Assembly: GCA_914767715.1 (NCBI GenBank)
Contig: OU612067.1
Location: 27,378,162 to 27,442,161 of the forward strand
Reading direction: 5' to 3'
DNA length: 64,000 bases
Source of the DNA: Membranipora membranacea
Taxonomy: Eukaryota; Bryozoa; Gymnolaemata; Cheilostomatida; Membraniporidae
Positions 13,901 to 25,415 of this stretch are shown here, in pieces. Below the pieces are notes generated by a model. The model was not told the origin of the DNA, did no database searches, and saw nothing but the letters and a program-made list of their open reading frames with translations. How positions within the stretch are numbered: the first letter of the stretch is position 1; each line of letters starts with the position of its first letter. A program made the translations under genes and the position numbers.

Positions 13901-16900
13901 AAGTTTGGTATCCTGCTGAGGTTGGGTCTGGGGTTGATTGATGATTGATGTTTGTTTATTTAGACATTTCCGGTATCACTCCTAAAAAGGTTGACAAAAT
14001 TGAAATGTTTACATAAAAATTGATGGAAAAATATTGCACTAGTTGAAAAATCTCATATAAAATTCAAAAAAGCTGTTCTGCCGTTTTACAGTGCGGCATT
14101 TGCTGGGTCGGTATTTGTCGATTACTGCTTTACGGGCGGATTTTCTTTGAGTGTTAGGTCTGATTCTATTGTTCAGCGGATGGGTATTATTGGTTGAAAT
14201 TTTTAAAAAGTGTTCGCTGCATAGAGACATTAAGAAGTCGGATATATAGGGTAAGGCTAGCTTGGTCAGTCTATCGTCATAGTGCTCTATGTGTGGCATC
14301 ATCATGCGTGTAGCGTATCTCTGCACTTTCTCTAGTTTCTCTTTATCGGCTTCGGAGATAAACTGAAACCATACTGGGCAGGCGTAGGAAAGAACGGGTT
14401 TGACATTGGCAGCATAGAATGTTATCAGTCCTGCGGTGTTCATACCCATGGTCTTAAGCTGCTTCATCAGATACAGTCTGCTATTGCATTTGCTCACGAC
14501 AGAGTCTATGTGGTCGCTAAAAGACAGTTGAGAGTCTACAGTGACTCCTAATAGTTTAGCAGATTTAGATGGGGAGATAAAAGTATCATCACTGGGGTTT
14601 ACATCGAGGTTCATACCAGGTCGGTCAGAAAAAGCAATATTCAATACAACAGTCTTACTTGAGTTGAGAAGCATACTGTTTTCTAAAGACCAACTATTAG
14701 CATTTGATATAGCATCAGAGACATTGTCATCGGTGAGGTTTACAATAGGCTTATAAAATGTGGTGTCATCTGCGTACTTCACACAATTAAAACCTTCAGC
14801 TTTCAAGTCATTAACGTATATCAGCCAGAGAATAGGCCCAAGCTTAGTGCCTTGTGGTGCACCAACATCAATGGGCTTGTATGTGGAAAATTGTCCAGAA
14901 AACTTGACACACTGCTGTCTTGAATTTAGAAAACTTCCTACCAAGTTGATAACATTGGAATTAAATCCTAGCGAGTTCATTTTAGACAATAAGATCGGGT
15001 GTTGCATTCTGTCGAACGCCTTTGAAAAATCTAAAACTGCGTTCTGGACAAATTTAATGTTTGAGTTCTGATCAAGAGCTGATGTCCAGTCATCGAGGGG
15101 TGGCAATAAGTATTCCAGACATTCAAGGTTGAGACTGAGAGAATGATAATTAATTGCCCTTTTCTCTGACTTTACTGGTACGTTTTGTGAGTTACAATCT
15201 GTCATAGGAATGTTTGCATTTTCCGTGATGCACCAGTGTTGTGAGAACTACACAGGTGGAAGTATATTCTTCTGTTTATTGGTGGAAGCATCTTGAAGTG
15301 GCCAATGAATATCATTAAAACAACAAGCTGTCTAATTCCTTAATTAAAAATGTCAATGTCAATCCTGCTTAGCCACTGAATTATATAGTATTGCTGAACA
15401 TGAGAAATTATCTCCAATGCTCTGCACTGGTTCTGATGTGGGTTTTTAATATCTCCCTACAATCCACTTATATGTTTGTTCTAGTTATATGTCTATTTTA
15501 TCTTGTTCTATTTTTCACAGTGAAGAAAGCTGAGGTCACTACAACATATCCTAATATACCTGTGCTACCACGTGAGCCGTCTGCCACAATAAGGCTCGCT
15601 AAGTTTGCACATGCCCCCAACAAACACAACAAACATATTGAAGAATTTGCAAAGCACAATCCAGAGAAAAAGGCTAGGGATCTGGCTGGCTATATATTTG
15701 GCGTTGGAGGGTTTAGTCTTCTCGCCATTGGCATAATAGTGGTCGCTGTGTTAAACATAAAAGATGAGAAAACAAGGTATGATATCTGTCTTTATTTTTG
15801 ATGCTAGTTTGCTGGTCATTAATAATGTATATGTAATATGCATGTTATATGTATTATGCTGCAAATTTTGGAATTTCTCGGAAAATTAGGTCAATGGAAG
15901 AATTTAAATATTTTCACTTTGAATGGTTTGCATCATTAGAGTGTTTAGTATATGCGTTATATGTCATGCGCGAAGAAGCCATCCTACTCTATTTTGATAG
16001 TCTAAGATACTAAACTTATTTTAATGTCCAAACACTAAGGTGTATACAAAATGAAATAATTATGATCGACATCAATTTGATTTGATTCTGTGTGTCACAG
16101 CAAAAACTTGTGACCACTAAGATAGTCTGTCAACTATAATAGGTGACAACTTTTACACTTCAAGGTGTCATGTGGTTTTATCACCTTTTTAAAATCTATT
16201 AATCTGCATCTCATCACTTACGACATCGATTTAATTTTTACTCAGTTCTCCCTTTCAACATGTTAAAGACCAATTTTTTTTTCTGGAGAAGTCCTGTGAT
16301 TTGAAGTGCTATGATGACTAAAATTTGATTTCTTTCCTAACAGCTGTATAAAGATATCCCGTGCTGATGATGCTGAAAGTGGTTCGAAAAAGAAGCGACC
16401 GCTTATAGGGCGTCCAATTGTAGAGCATCCTATCAGTTTGCCAGGAAAAAGTGAGGGTCAGTACAACAACCACCGACCATATTCAGTTCAAACATGTATG
16501 TCTATCCACCAAAACTAATATCGTACATCAATACACTAACGCTAGGGCTGGAACGACCTACTCAGGCCAACTGCCAGGTGGTTTTGAACCAAGAGGTAAA
16601 ACCGCTTTTATACCTGACCCTATTCCGCTAGGGACTCACAAAAGTTTCACACTCCATTCTGAATTATACCCTTTACCTTACCTGAATACCCAACCTGAAT
16701 TGTTATAACCTTGAAATAGTAAACAACCTGAATCCCTGGTATTACAATTACCAGTTACCAGAGTAGGTCACCCGACCTGATTCGGAATTTGTAACCTGTT
16801 CCAGCCCTAACTAACATCATGTCAACAATTATTTCACTTCCTTAGAAAATCGTACCAGAAATGTTTAGCATTCATAAAGTATAGCATACTTGCAACACTT

Positions 16901-18288
16901 TAGCGAGGGCTTACCTACAACTAACATATATACTATTAGTTTCAATCCTGCTCTGCTACCCAATTTTACTTTACAGCACTCACAGCAAATGTTATTTGAA
17001 TATGCTTAATCCCAAACACAGCTTTGATTGATCTATCAGTAGCAGTCAGAACCATTATAGTGAGCTTCCTTATCATAAGTTGTCAACTCAGGCATTGAAG
17101 CCAGATAACTCCCAAATTATTGATTCATATCAGAGAGTTGATGAAGAATCAGACTGTCCTACAGTTTGATGCTCGGCTGGCTTTAAGTTAGGTGGTTTAC
17201 TTTCTTTGGTTATCTCATAGTAACCAATATTGTTGTCTTTTTTTTTCAACAGATGTTGGACAGTTTTATTACGAGGACGATGACTCCAAACTGACACAGC
17301 TTGGTGCGTACTCAGGGAAGAGATCTTCTGCTAGAAAGCTGAGTGAGAGTAGTAGCGGCTCCACTTTTTCCAATTTTTCTGATGACGAAAATATATATGA
17401 TACTGTACCAGGATTGTCTGCTCTCGGTTCAACAACCTCTGACTATGCTGGCTCTGATGTCGATGAGGGGGATCTTGGTGTCTCATCTAAAGGCAAAACT
17501 GAACTGATCATTGAGTTGGAAGCTTATATCGATGAAAAAATGAATGATCATGTAGACCAACCCAACCATGTTGACAATGTAGACCAAGCTGAGAATGTTC
17601 AGGCGGGTACAAGCTCCTGTGAGACTGAAGCTACTACCAGCGCAGACTATCAGACTGTACCTGACACAGAAGACATAGAACCAGGCACAGAACCAGACAC
17701 AACCAGTGAACTGACTCAAGTTGTCAACGTTGATGTTCATGAAGACTCAGATAGTAGCGGTGATGCTGACCTTATCACTGATGGCGCTGAGGAGGCAGAG
17801 AATCACCCAGATGAGCAGACGGCTGCAGAATACGAAGAAGCTGAATATGCCAACATCGAGACCGTTGTTCGGTAGGTCTAGACGAGACAAGCTCAAACAG
17901 ATGATTCAGTTTCTTAGGTATGAAGGAGTTTCTATCCTTTTTTTAATATACTAATAATGTATTTTGAATTTGTGTAGATCAACACATTCGCAACTACGGC
18001 AAACATGTTATCACTTCATACTAGTAGGCTTCCTCACATTAAACTAAGTAGAACAAGGCATATTCTTATCATAAGAAAATCTGATAGCTTTCGTACACAA
18101 AGTTGAATCAATTTACATGCTCTGAGGTAGATTTTATCAATATTAATAACGAGTCCACTTCGTACTTCTACAGTGTAGCTGCAGAAGCAGAGATAAATGA
18201 AGAGTATGGTGATATTTCCGTTTCTACAAAGAAGAAAAAACTGACACCTTTGACCAGGACCGCAAGCTTCGTCAACGATGAAATATGA
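10979..18288 (+). CDS. Two-CUB transmembrane receptor with long acidic tyrosine-motif tail (gene 2)
   Basis: Seven exons: 10979-11060, 11440-11823, 12592-13164, 15521-15776, 16344-16450, 17253-17871 and 18174-18288 (TGA). Every junction is GT-AG and frame-continuous, giving 711 codons. Residues 1-20 are a signal peptide. CUB1 (about 28-155) has four cysteines (ICEE, TCSV, RCYD, FCGN). CUB2 (about 156-285) keeps only the second cysteine pair (ACSDYVEI, KICGRG). A Thr-rich stalk spans 286-346 and a membrane helix about 402-426. The tail is strongly acidic, with YDTV (Tyr516), YQTV (Tyr600), YANI (Tyr666) and YGDI (Tyr685). CUB modules bind proteins or glycans outside the cell, and YxxPhi sites are typical SH2 ligands. 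The start follows a well-formed signal peptide. An antisense LINE occupies intron 3. An orphan surface receptor is the safest reading; its ligand is unknown. Confidence 0.92.
11824..12591 (+). other. Intron 2 of gene 2
   Basis: AT-rich intron between the two CUB exons, with a pyrimidine-rich acceptor at its end. Nothing else is recognised. The smaller introns 15777-16343, 16451-17252 and 17872-18173 also hold no recognisable gene. Confidence 0.6.
13490..13700. repeat. Probable short interspersed element in intron 3 of gene 2
   Basis: This block is much more GC-rich than its intron surroundings. On the minus strand it contains GGTATGAATCC, close to a pol III B box. It has no coding sense. It looks like a decayed SINE-type insertion, but without a second copy in the window this is tentative. 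Confidence 0.35.
13930..15205 (-). mobile_element. 5'-truncated LINE inserted antisense in intron 3 of gene 2
   Basis: The element reads on the minus strand, opposite to the host gene. It is truncated upstream, starting inside the reverse-transcriptase domain with no endonuclease. Its 3' side runs past the ORF stop into an A-rich tail with a short ATCA reiteration (about 13930-13960), a common kind of LINE 3' end. Splice sites of the host intron remain intact around it, so it is probably tolerated. Confidence 0.8.
14039..15205 (-). CDS. LINE reverse transcriptase (CR1/L2/Jockey-like), C-terminal portion
   Basis: An open frame of 388 residues with no internal stop. Visible RT blocks are LDFSKAFDRMQHPIL (motif A, catalytic Asp), APQGTKLGPILWLIYVNDL (motif B) and KYADDTTFYKP (motif C, YADD), followed by the KLLGVTVDSQLSF block and a thumb/C-terminal region with SYACPVWF. 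The enzyme would copy LINE RNA at the target site. Motifs fit CR1/L2/Jockey-like LINEs better than RTE, but I cannot assign a clade without a tree. The missing 5' half (endonuclease and N-terminal RT) makes this copy non-autonomous. The lack of stops over 1.1 kb implies a recent insertion. Confidence 0.93.
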   Translation of the reverse strand: MTDCNSQNVPVKSEKRAINYHSLSLNLECLEYLLPPLDDWTSALDQNSNIKFVQNAVLDFSKAFDRMQHPILLSKMNSLGFNSNVINLVGSFLNSRQQCVKFSGQFSTYKPIDVGAPQGTKLGPILWLIYVNDLKAEGFNCVKYADDTTFYKPIVNLTDDNVSDAISNANSWSLENSMLLNSSKTVVLNIAFSDRPGMNLDVNPSDDTFISPSKSAKLLGVTVDSQLSFSDHIDSVVSKCNSRLYLMKQLKTMGMNTAGLITFYAANVKPVLSYACPVWFQFISEADKEKLEKVQRYATRMMMPHIEHYDDRLTKLALPYISDFLMSLCSEHFLKISTNNTHPLNNRIRPNTQRKSARKAVIDKYRPSKCRTVKRQNSFFEFYMRFFN

Positions 18289-18452
18289 TCATGAGAGTAT
18301 TCTTTTAACATTTTCTTGTCTAATATAAAAAATTTAGTTTATGTTTGTCTGAAGTATTTGTACCCTAAAACACATTTATTTTTCTGTATTTTATTTTATC
18401 ACGACGTATCAGATTATTTTTCTTATGTACATACTATGGTGTAATGGTTCTC

Positions 18453-18458
18453 AATAAA
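18453..18458 (+). promoter_or_regulatory. Poly(A) signal of gene 2
   Basis: AATAAA 165 bases past the stop codon of gene 2, followed by T/G-rich sequence. Confidence 0.6.
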
Positions 18459-21390
18459 TGTCTTTCTAACAATAACACAGACCTATGTCAGAGTAGAGCA
18501 GTGAGGCACCGTAGTTGTTCAGATAATTGGCTTTTTTGCTGTTGGAGCAGACCCCCGGACAATATGAGATGGTTTATCTCAGCCAGCCGAGTATTATAAA
18601 TTGTTTCAAAATGAAGATAATTGATGCACATTTGTGCCTGATGTGGCGCGAATCCAACAGTAGTCAAAAAGTAACTGGAGCTGTGTCACTTTGGCAGGTG
18701 AAGCAATGTATTGTTATCAGTAAATCAATTTTCTACCTATATTCTCTAAACTCTCCGGCTTGGTATCATACAAAATACAAATGCATCTACTAAGAGTCCT
18801 GTCTGTTCTATATCCTCCGATTCTTTGATCTTTTGTAAACAATATCCTATGAACTGCATATCTATGAACCATTGACCGCTATGCCTGGTCAAGAATACTG
18901 CATAGTTTCACTAACAGGATTTCTAAAACATTTCCTCTCAGATTAATCGATTTCCTTCCATATTGCCTTGGCCTGATGTTATCCAAAGTCTACATAGTAC
19001 TCTAAATTTTACCATCTACTTTACATGTATGGAAGTTACTACTTTATCAATTTCACAATATACTCTACAATCTACATGAAGAGAAAAATCTTTAATTCCT
19101 CACCAAACTAGTAGGCCAGCAAGTAGATAATTAACATAATATCTCCGGCTGTCTTTTGGTACTTGAACTGTGGTTTTCTGGTTCCAGATTTCCCCTGATT
19201 AGAGATAATCACCGCTGAGGTTTGAATGATAGACATTATGGAAAACAACCCTCTATCTATCAACTAATCATCCATCGTTAAAACAGACCCTTGTAAATGA
19301 TGGCTGAATAATTAGCCTTTCATTTAATTTTATCACCTCATCACAGAGTAATTAGTTTCGCTTTGTCCTCTATATAACATAATATGTTTGTCCTGCTGTG
19401 TAATATCTCCCTTATTGTTTAGTGGTATGGAATGCTTTAGGCATATATGCAAAAGTTGTTTGTCGCCTCAAATCATACCTGTCAACCTTCTGAGATTCTT
19501 CACAGGGATGGAGGGGGCGCGGGCGGTGGGCTGTGGACCCCCTGCTTCATGAGAGAGGATATTTTTGCAAATGCAGTGTGGTTTTAGTGCACAATACAAG
19601 AATAGTTTCTAGAGTTTTTTTCATATTTGAATCAAAGGGGAAGTGTGAGGACAGCAATTCTCTAGAATCACAACTGTCTCATTTCAAAAGGATATATATT
19701 TGATAATTTATCTGTTTGGTAAAATTTGTGGAACTTTTTTACATGACTTGTTGAGAAGCTGGGAGAAATCAGGGAGCTTCTTGCCACACAGGGAGTATGG
19801 CTCAAATACCGGATGGCTCCCAGCCAAACTGGGAAGCTGTGACATGAATGCCTTGTATCTTTTCAAACTTGACTTGGTGATTACTCAGAAAATAAATTTT
19901 GGAGTTCTCCTGTCATGGAATAAGAAAAGACAACTTCTAGAATTTTTAATAAATTTTTAATTGAGATGAACTTGAAAATTTGACATTTCCAATGGATTTA
20001 GGTCTGAATATCAGTATATGAAAATCAAATGAGTAACCATTTGCTTTATCTCACCCCAAAGCTGAAGGGGTAGTTATATGACCAATTTTTGGGCATATAT
20101 TGAGAAGCCTTCACTGTGACCGTGTTTCTTGTACTTTCTAGACACTTGCCAAGCTACAAAACAACCAACCATTATAAGGAGACAGATTAAATTATTGTTT
20201 CAGTTTTGCAAGGAGAATGTTTGATCCAAATTCTGAACGAAATTGATGGATTGATTTGATTTGCCAAATCGATGCATGGAAACTTAGTGATTGTAAACTC
20301 AACTTTACATGAATGGCAAGCGGAATTATTCATTGGATTAGCACCATCTGTGAAATAAATAATGACTGGATGGCCTATCTGAACGTCATGAGTTTTGTCC
20401 TGGTAGGTGAATCTCATTTTTGTGCTCAATCAGGGTTAAGCGGTCCACAGACCAGCTAGAAAACTAGAGCTAGTAAAAATAAAATAGAGCTTGAAATTCT
20501 AGTTTTGCTCACTATCTCCTCATTTTTCACTGCGGACACATAGCGTGCTTACAAGCTGCGTTATAATCATAAGGTTAGCTATCAGCCAATGATATTCCAT
20601 AAGCAAAGCCTTTTAATGATTTCCGTCATAAACGTGCCAATGGATACTGCTAATTAACCAATGAGACTATTCTCTCGCTGACAAACATTGCCCTAGTATA
20701 ATCTGCTGCGAGAAGCGTTGTAGCGTGTAATTATAAGCCGCTTACTATAAAAGGGGCGGAACTTAGACCACTAAACAAACAGCTTTCCCTCGCTAAGCTG
20801 TAAACACTCGCACATGTGCAGTCCCTCTTAAGTTGCTCTGTTGATATTGTTCATCTGACCTAGTAAACAGAAAATTATGATATGACTCTATCAGCTTTAG
20901 GTTTTCAGCAGAATATAACAATGTTAACTTCGGAATTAAAATAAACTGCAATCCTAAACTAGTTTTTCTGTCATTTTACTGTCAAAAGTAATTTTATGCA
21001 TACTGTAAATCAAACTGCATTAGGGAGACTTGAACATACTAATGTCAGTGTTCTGAGTGAGTGGGAACTGGTGGGAACGGATTTCCCGCAAAAAAACTAC
21101 CGTAGAACCATCATGCTTCGTTGCATGGTTTTTCACTCATAAATTCTGGGCTAAATGGTCAATGACCTTCTTACTTTCACATTATATCCATCAATGTCTC
21201 AAATTACATATTGTAAAGTTTTGAGGATAGATGTGCCAGCAATGGGCCATGTAAGGCCAACAACCCTAACACGTACGCTGTGTTTCATAGGGTGGCAATG
21301 GTGGACTGGAATGTGCTGTGGGATGAGAGAACACAACTCCGAGTAGTGAATAGCGGGCTATCTAATTAGCGCCATCGACCCATTCTTTTA
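18459..21390. other. Intergenic region between convergent genes 2 and 3
   Basis: No gene is recognised. A GC-rich patch at 19495-19555 and a block at 19750-19850 with repeated GGGAG/AGCTTC words look like old transposon remnants. The remainder is AT-rich and unremarkable. Confidence 0.45.
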
Positions 21391-21397
21391 TGGGGAT

Positions 21398-21490
21398 GGT
21401 GAGATGGCGCAATCGGTTAGCGCGCTTGTTATTCACTGCCAGGCGATTAGTGCCGCAGGAGTTGTGGGTTCGAGTCCCACTGGGGGAGCT
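21398..21490 (+). repeat. tRNA-derived SINE head (Ser/Leu-like)
   Basis: It has an A box (TGGCGCAATCGG, 21405-21416), a B box (GGTTCGAGTCC, 21467-21477) and a perfect T stem (GTGGG/CCCAC). The segment before the A box does not pair with the sequence after the T arm, so no acceptor stem forms. The A-to-B spacing is also longer than in most tRNAs. This fits a SINE head rather than a working tRNA. A diverged second copy lies at 38511-38585. Confidence 0.65.
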
Positions 21491-21799
21491 TTCATTGTTG
21501 ATTGTTCCAGCCCCCAGCACCCTCGGGTGTATACCTCTCCTGTGCATATTTTCCTGAGATGTTTTACAAGATGTGACATAAAAAAAAAAGGAAAAAATAA
21601 GTGTATATAAGGTAATATAATAAATATAATATAATAGGTGATATAAAAAAAGTGTATAAAAAAGTAGGTGATATAATCCTCATGGTAATGGTGGAGTGAG
21701 GAATTTCAGAATACAGAATCAGAAATCTTCTTCTTATGCCATGAGGCACTGTCAGAAATGTCATTATTATGAAATCTTCAACTACTTCTACCATATCTA

Positions 21800-22075
21800 A
21801 CATATTGGATTGTATTGTATAATGAGGTCATGGCCATTCTCCTCCAAAATAGTCGGCAAGCATAATTTCACAAATATTTTAACAATCTGTGTATGCACCA
21901 CTGCGGTGTGGTCCATATAGTAGGACAGCTCAATTAAGGTGTTGGGTGGAAAACCTGTAAGAACTAATGGAGGGGCTATGGACTCGTCAGAGGGGCGAGG
22001 TGTGAGACCTGGATACCAAGATGGCTGACTACATATCCAACATTGTTTAAGATAGCTCGCGTTGAGTGATAACTG
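21800..22075 (-). pseudogene. Broken CUB exon related to the second CUB of gene 3
   Basis: The minus strand reads VLTGFPPNTLIELSY near the middle and DLIIQYNPI near the end. Gene 3 CUB2 has TLTGFPHNSLVELTF and GFLIQYRIIPE at the corresponding places, and the upstream words (QPSWYPG against VSHLGFTG) also align loosely. The central part of the domain with the cysteine pair is missing. It lies about 670 bp beyond the gene 3 stop on the same strand, so it is probably a relic of a tandem duplication. Confidence 0.65.
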
Positions 22076-22153
22076 TACATGCAAAATTCCATTCAATATT
22101 TTGTTAAAAAAAAAAGTATGTACACATAATGGATGAAAAAACTTTCTGCACTA

Positions 22154-22159
22154 TTTATT
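22154..22159 (-). promoter_or_regulatory. Candidate poly(A) signal of gene 3
   Basis: TTTATT on the plus strand (AATAAA on the minus strand), about 585 bases past the stop of gene 3. It falls close to the broken CUB exon, so the assignment is tentative. Confidence 0.3.
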
Positions 22160-22743
22160 CCAGGTTTGAGAGCTAAGGCAAAGGGTTTCTTACACAAGTC
22201 ATTGTCTGAAGGCTCAAAGAAATCTAATGTTTTCAAGAACGATATAAAATGTTCTGCTCTAATCACTAATGATTATCTCCCTCCTCTCTGGAGCTGTGGG
22301 TTATAGTCCTGGCAAGATTGCAACACTATGTAATCCCTTGTGTCAGCAGTGAAATTACATTGTGTAAAAGAAAAGGTTTTGGCCCTAGAAGCAAGTAGGA
22401 AGTAGGAAGTTAGGTTAGAAATACATTATAAAAATAAGTATAATAATGTAAAGTGATAAAAATTAAATTCAAAGAAAGCCATAATTGTAATCAGCCTTTC
22501 AAAAACATATTTGTTTTTGGGTGCAATCACCACCTTTAAAATATCAGTTTGAGCTCACGATCAATATGAATATAAAAAAACTGATGCGCTTACAACCTGT
22601 AAGTTACTGTCAGCACAAGTGACTGTATACTCAACATACTGCTGATCTAATACAAATACTACTACAAGCGTCTCTCCGCAGCTACTCGGCAGCTGCTTGA
22701 GTATATGACTGATGATGAAAGCTATTGGCCATGTGTGGATCTA

Positions 22744-25415
22744 TCAAAGTGGGCTTGCTGATCCGTGAGTGTTTTCAGGAATTGGTATTGAATACGGAGC
22801 AGTAGAATATATGTTCATTTGACGATATTGTAGTGGAGTTGGATCAGTTGTGATACTTCTGTGTGCCCTGTTAGCTGTGCTCGCCATTCCTACATTAGTC
22901 CTCGCATTTCCTGGACCTCGCCTTCAAAATAATAAATGTTGAGAGATTGTAAGGTTCTTCTTAGTCAAAATATTTCCTGTATTATATTCTCTTAATATAT
23001 TGGGGTTCAATCAGAAAAAAATTGTTGGAATTACAACAATTCAGTATGCTTAGAAGATTGATATTTCTACAGGAAGTAAGCTAAATAACATCTATCTCTT
23101 ACCTTGTACCATTGTCTGGAGGAAATCTGTCTGCACTAACACTCATCTTCCTTCTACTCCAAGTGATAACATAAGCCAGTATAAGAGATACAATGAGGCC
23201 CATAACTAATGGTACAACAACAGCTGCGGTCATTATACCATCTGTAAATACAAAAATAATAAGAAAATGAAGTAAGTAAAACCAGTGAAAACAAAAGATT
23301 GTTTAATGTTAAAAAGATTTCAAAATATCAAGGGATCAAAGCCATTGAATTTCCAATAACATTAATACACCTGTGCTGGTTTAATTGAGGAAACAGTGGT
23401 GGTATAATTAACTGAATGGGATGGATGCAAGTGCACGCCACTAAAAATAAGTTAAACCTCACCTGAGTAAGTTTTATCTTTGGAGCTGGATTCGGATGTT
23501 GTGCTCCATCGGGGTCCGCTTGTGTCATCAATACCTTTAGTCCGATCTTTATAACACAATATTACTAATAATGCAGGACTCAAATTTGTTGTAATTTAAA
23601 TGCTGATTTTAGATAAGTAAATTAAAGAATGATATACATAACATAGAAAAATTCCTTCAAATACTTTGATAATTAATTGAGAAATCCTGTCCAAAGCAAC
23701 AACAACTAGCATTTATGGCTAATTTCTGAAGAGATTTCCAACTCTCACCACAGGTTGTCTCAAAAATGTGTAGTTCTGATTTCGAATGAAGCAAACTCAT
23801 TTTTATCCAGGTTTAATAGTGCTTATTGATACAACAAGCTTCCGGAAGAATGGCTGAACAATTTGCAGGTCTTTTCAATCAGGACAGAGATGAAAATAAT
23901 GTGAGCAGAGCAACATCTATTGGCGAGATTGGATGGCCTATTTTCATTGCATGTCACGTTTTTCATTGTCATGACTTACCCAGTGATGGAAAATCTGTCG
24001 TGTCCTCCATGTAGTCAGGAAGTTCAGGGATTATTCTGTACTGAATAAGAAATCCTGATTTAACGCCACTAGGTCCTGTTTTGAATTTGAATTTGATAAA
24101 ATCCTCTTTTGGCTTAACAAAGTTAGACATATAGCGATTTTCTGACCCACAAATGTAAAGAGGTCCTGGGAAATCTTTTCTATAGTCAGCAAGTGTGATT
24201 CCGCTAATATTTAGGGAATCTGTGCAGTTGATATCAAAATGAAGGTTAATTGAGGTGAAGGTAAGTTCTACTAAGGAGTTATGAGGAAAACCGGTAAGAG
24301 TAAATGTTGAGTCTATGTTGTTGTCGTAGACATCTGTGGCACCCGTAAAACCAAGATGGCTGACTACAAAACCAGCTTGGTTCAAGATGACTTGCTTTGA
24401 GCGCTCACGGTTAGAGCCTGGGTGGATGACATCAGCAACTAAAATATAAATGAAAGATATTTCATCTACGTAACTTGAGACAAAACAGATCGAAGCTGTT
24501 GATGTTTTGGTGTTTTGGTGTTGGTGTATTATCTTGTGGTGTTACTAGACAAGCAGTCTGATGGTCTTGACCCGTCTGTCAGTGAGGGACAAGGCCTGTC
24601 TTGTACCTGTATTTGTATAATATATTCAAGGCAACTTTCTTAAAATATCAGCAATTAGCTCACCTATGAAGGTCAGCGAAAACCTTCCATGGGTGTTTGT
24701 CATTTGATTGTCATCTGCATGAAATCTTATTTCGATGCTTTCACTGCCCAGAAGTGAGCCCTCGCTGTACAAATGTGTGTTTGGCTGGATATTACCACAA
24801 CTGACCACTTCAGGTACCTGCTTAGGCGACTTTTTGAAAGAAACAAAATCGCCACACTCATTTCCAGCTTTGTAAATCTGCAAGTCTCCGTCTGTATAGA
24901 TACCAACCCAAGACATGGCTGATGTTCGTACCGACACTGTGCAGTCGTAAGGTCCAACATACGCAGATGGGTACCCTGGGCTCTCTATGCTGCCATATAT
25001 TACTGAAGTGACTGTCCCATTCACAAATGGTTGTTCACAGATTTCGATTTGTGTTGGTTGTCCTGAAATTGACGACACAAGTAGGCATGAAATTAAGTCA
25101 CTGTTTCGAATGACAATACAAACACAGAGTAAGGATATCGAAGGGGACTAGACTGGGCAGGCTATCAGGGGTGGGTGGGGTGTCCCGTGAATCAAGAACC
25201 ACAGGCACTAAATCTATTATTAAAATGTCCCCTCTGTATATATCATTATTCTGTGATACAAACAGTACTAACACCACCAGTCTGACATTTTTATAGATTG
25301 AAAACATTGCAAATTCCTGTGCTTTGTACTCACCATAAAATTGTGTGTATGTTGATGCGGCTGTGTCCATCAATGATGACAACAAGCAGCAGTGGAGTAA
25401 TATGCTAGTTCTCAT
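22744..25415 (-). CDS. Two-CUB transmembrane receptor with short YxxM tail (gene 3)
   Basis: Six minus-strand exons, all frame-continuous with GT-AG borders: 25334-25415, 24664-25062, 23980-24438, 23463-23534, 23103-23241 and 22744-22921 (TGA), giving 442 codons. It has a signal peptide, then CUB1 (about 28-160; four cysteines in EICEQ, YDCTV, ECGDF, VSCGN). CUB2 (about 161-313) keeps only the NCTDS/YICGSE pair. A Ser/Thr stalk (314-337), a membrane helix (about 341-363) and a 76-residue tail follow. The tail has YRQM (Tyr416), the YxxM form that class IA PI3-kinase SH2 domains prefer, then YSTA and YSIP. Exon 1 is 82 nt, as in gene 2, and the phase series (1,1,1,1,2) matches. It is a paralogue of gene 2, inverted, with a different tail. 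Confidence 0.92.

Noticed and set aside
14541-15071. Plus-strand open frames of 71 and 103 codons in intron 3 of gene 2
   Set aside because: They are antisense shadows of the LINE reverse transcriptase.
19495-19860. A gene in the GC-rich patches
   Set aside because: No frame with splice support. The repeated GGGAG/AGCTTC words look like an old transposon remnant.
21398-21490. Functional tRNA gene
   Set aside because: A and B boxes and the T stem are present, but no acceptor stem forms and a diverged copy exists at 38.5 kb, so it is a SINE head.
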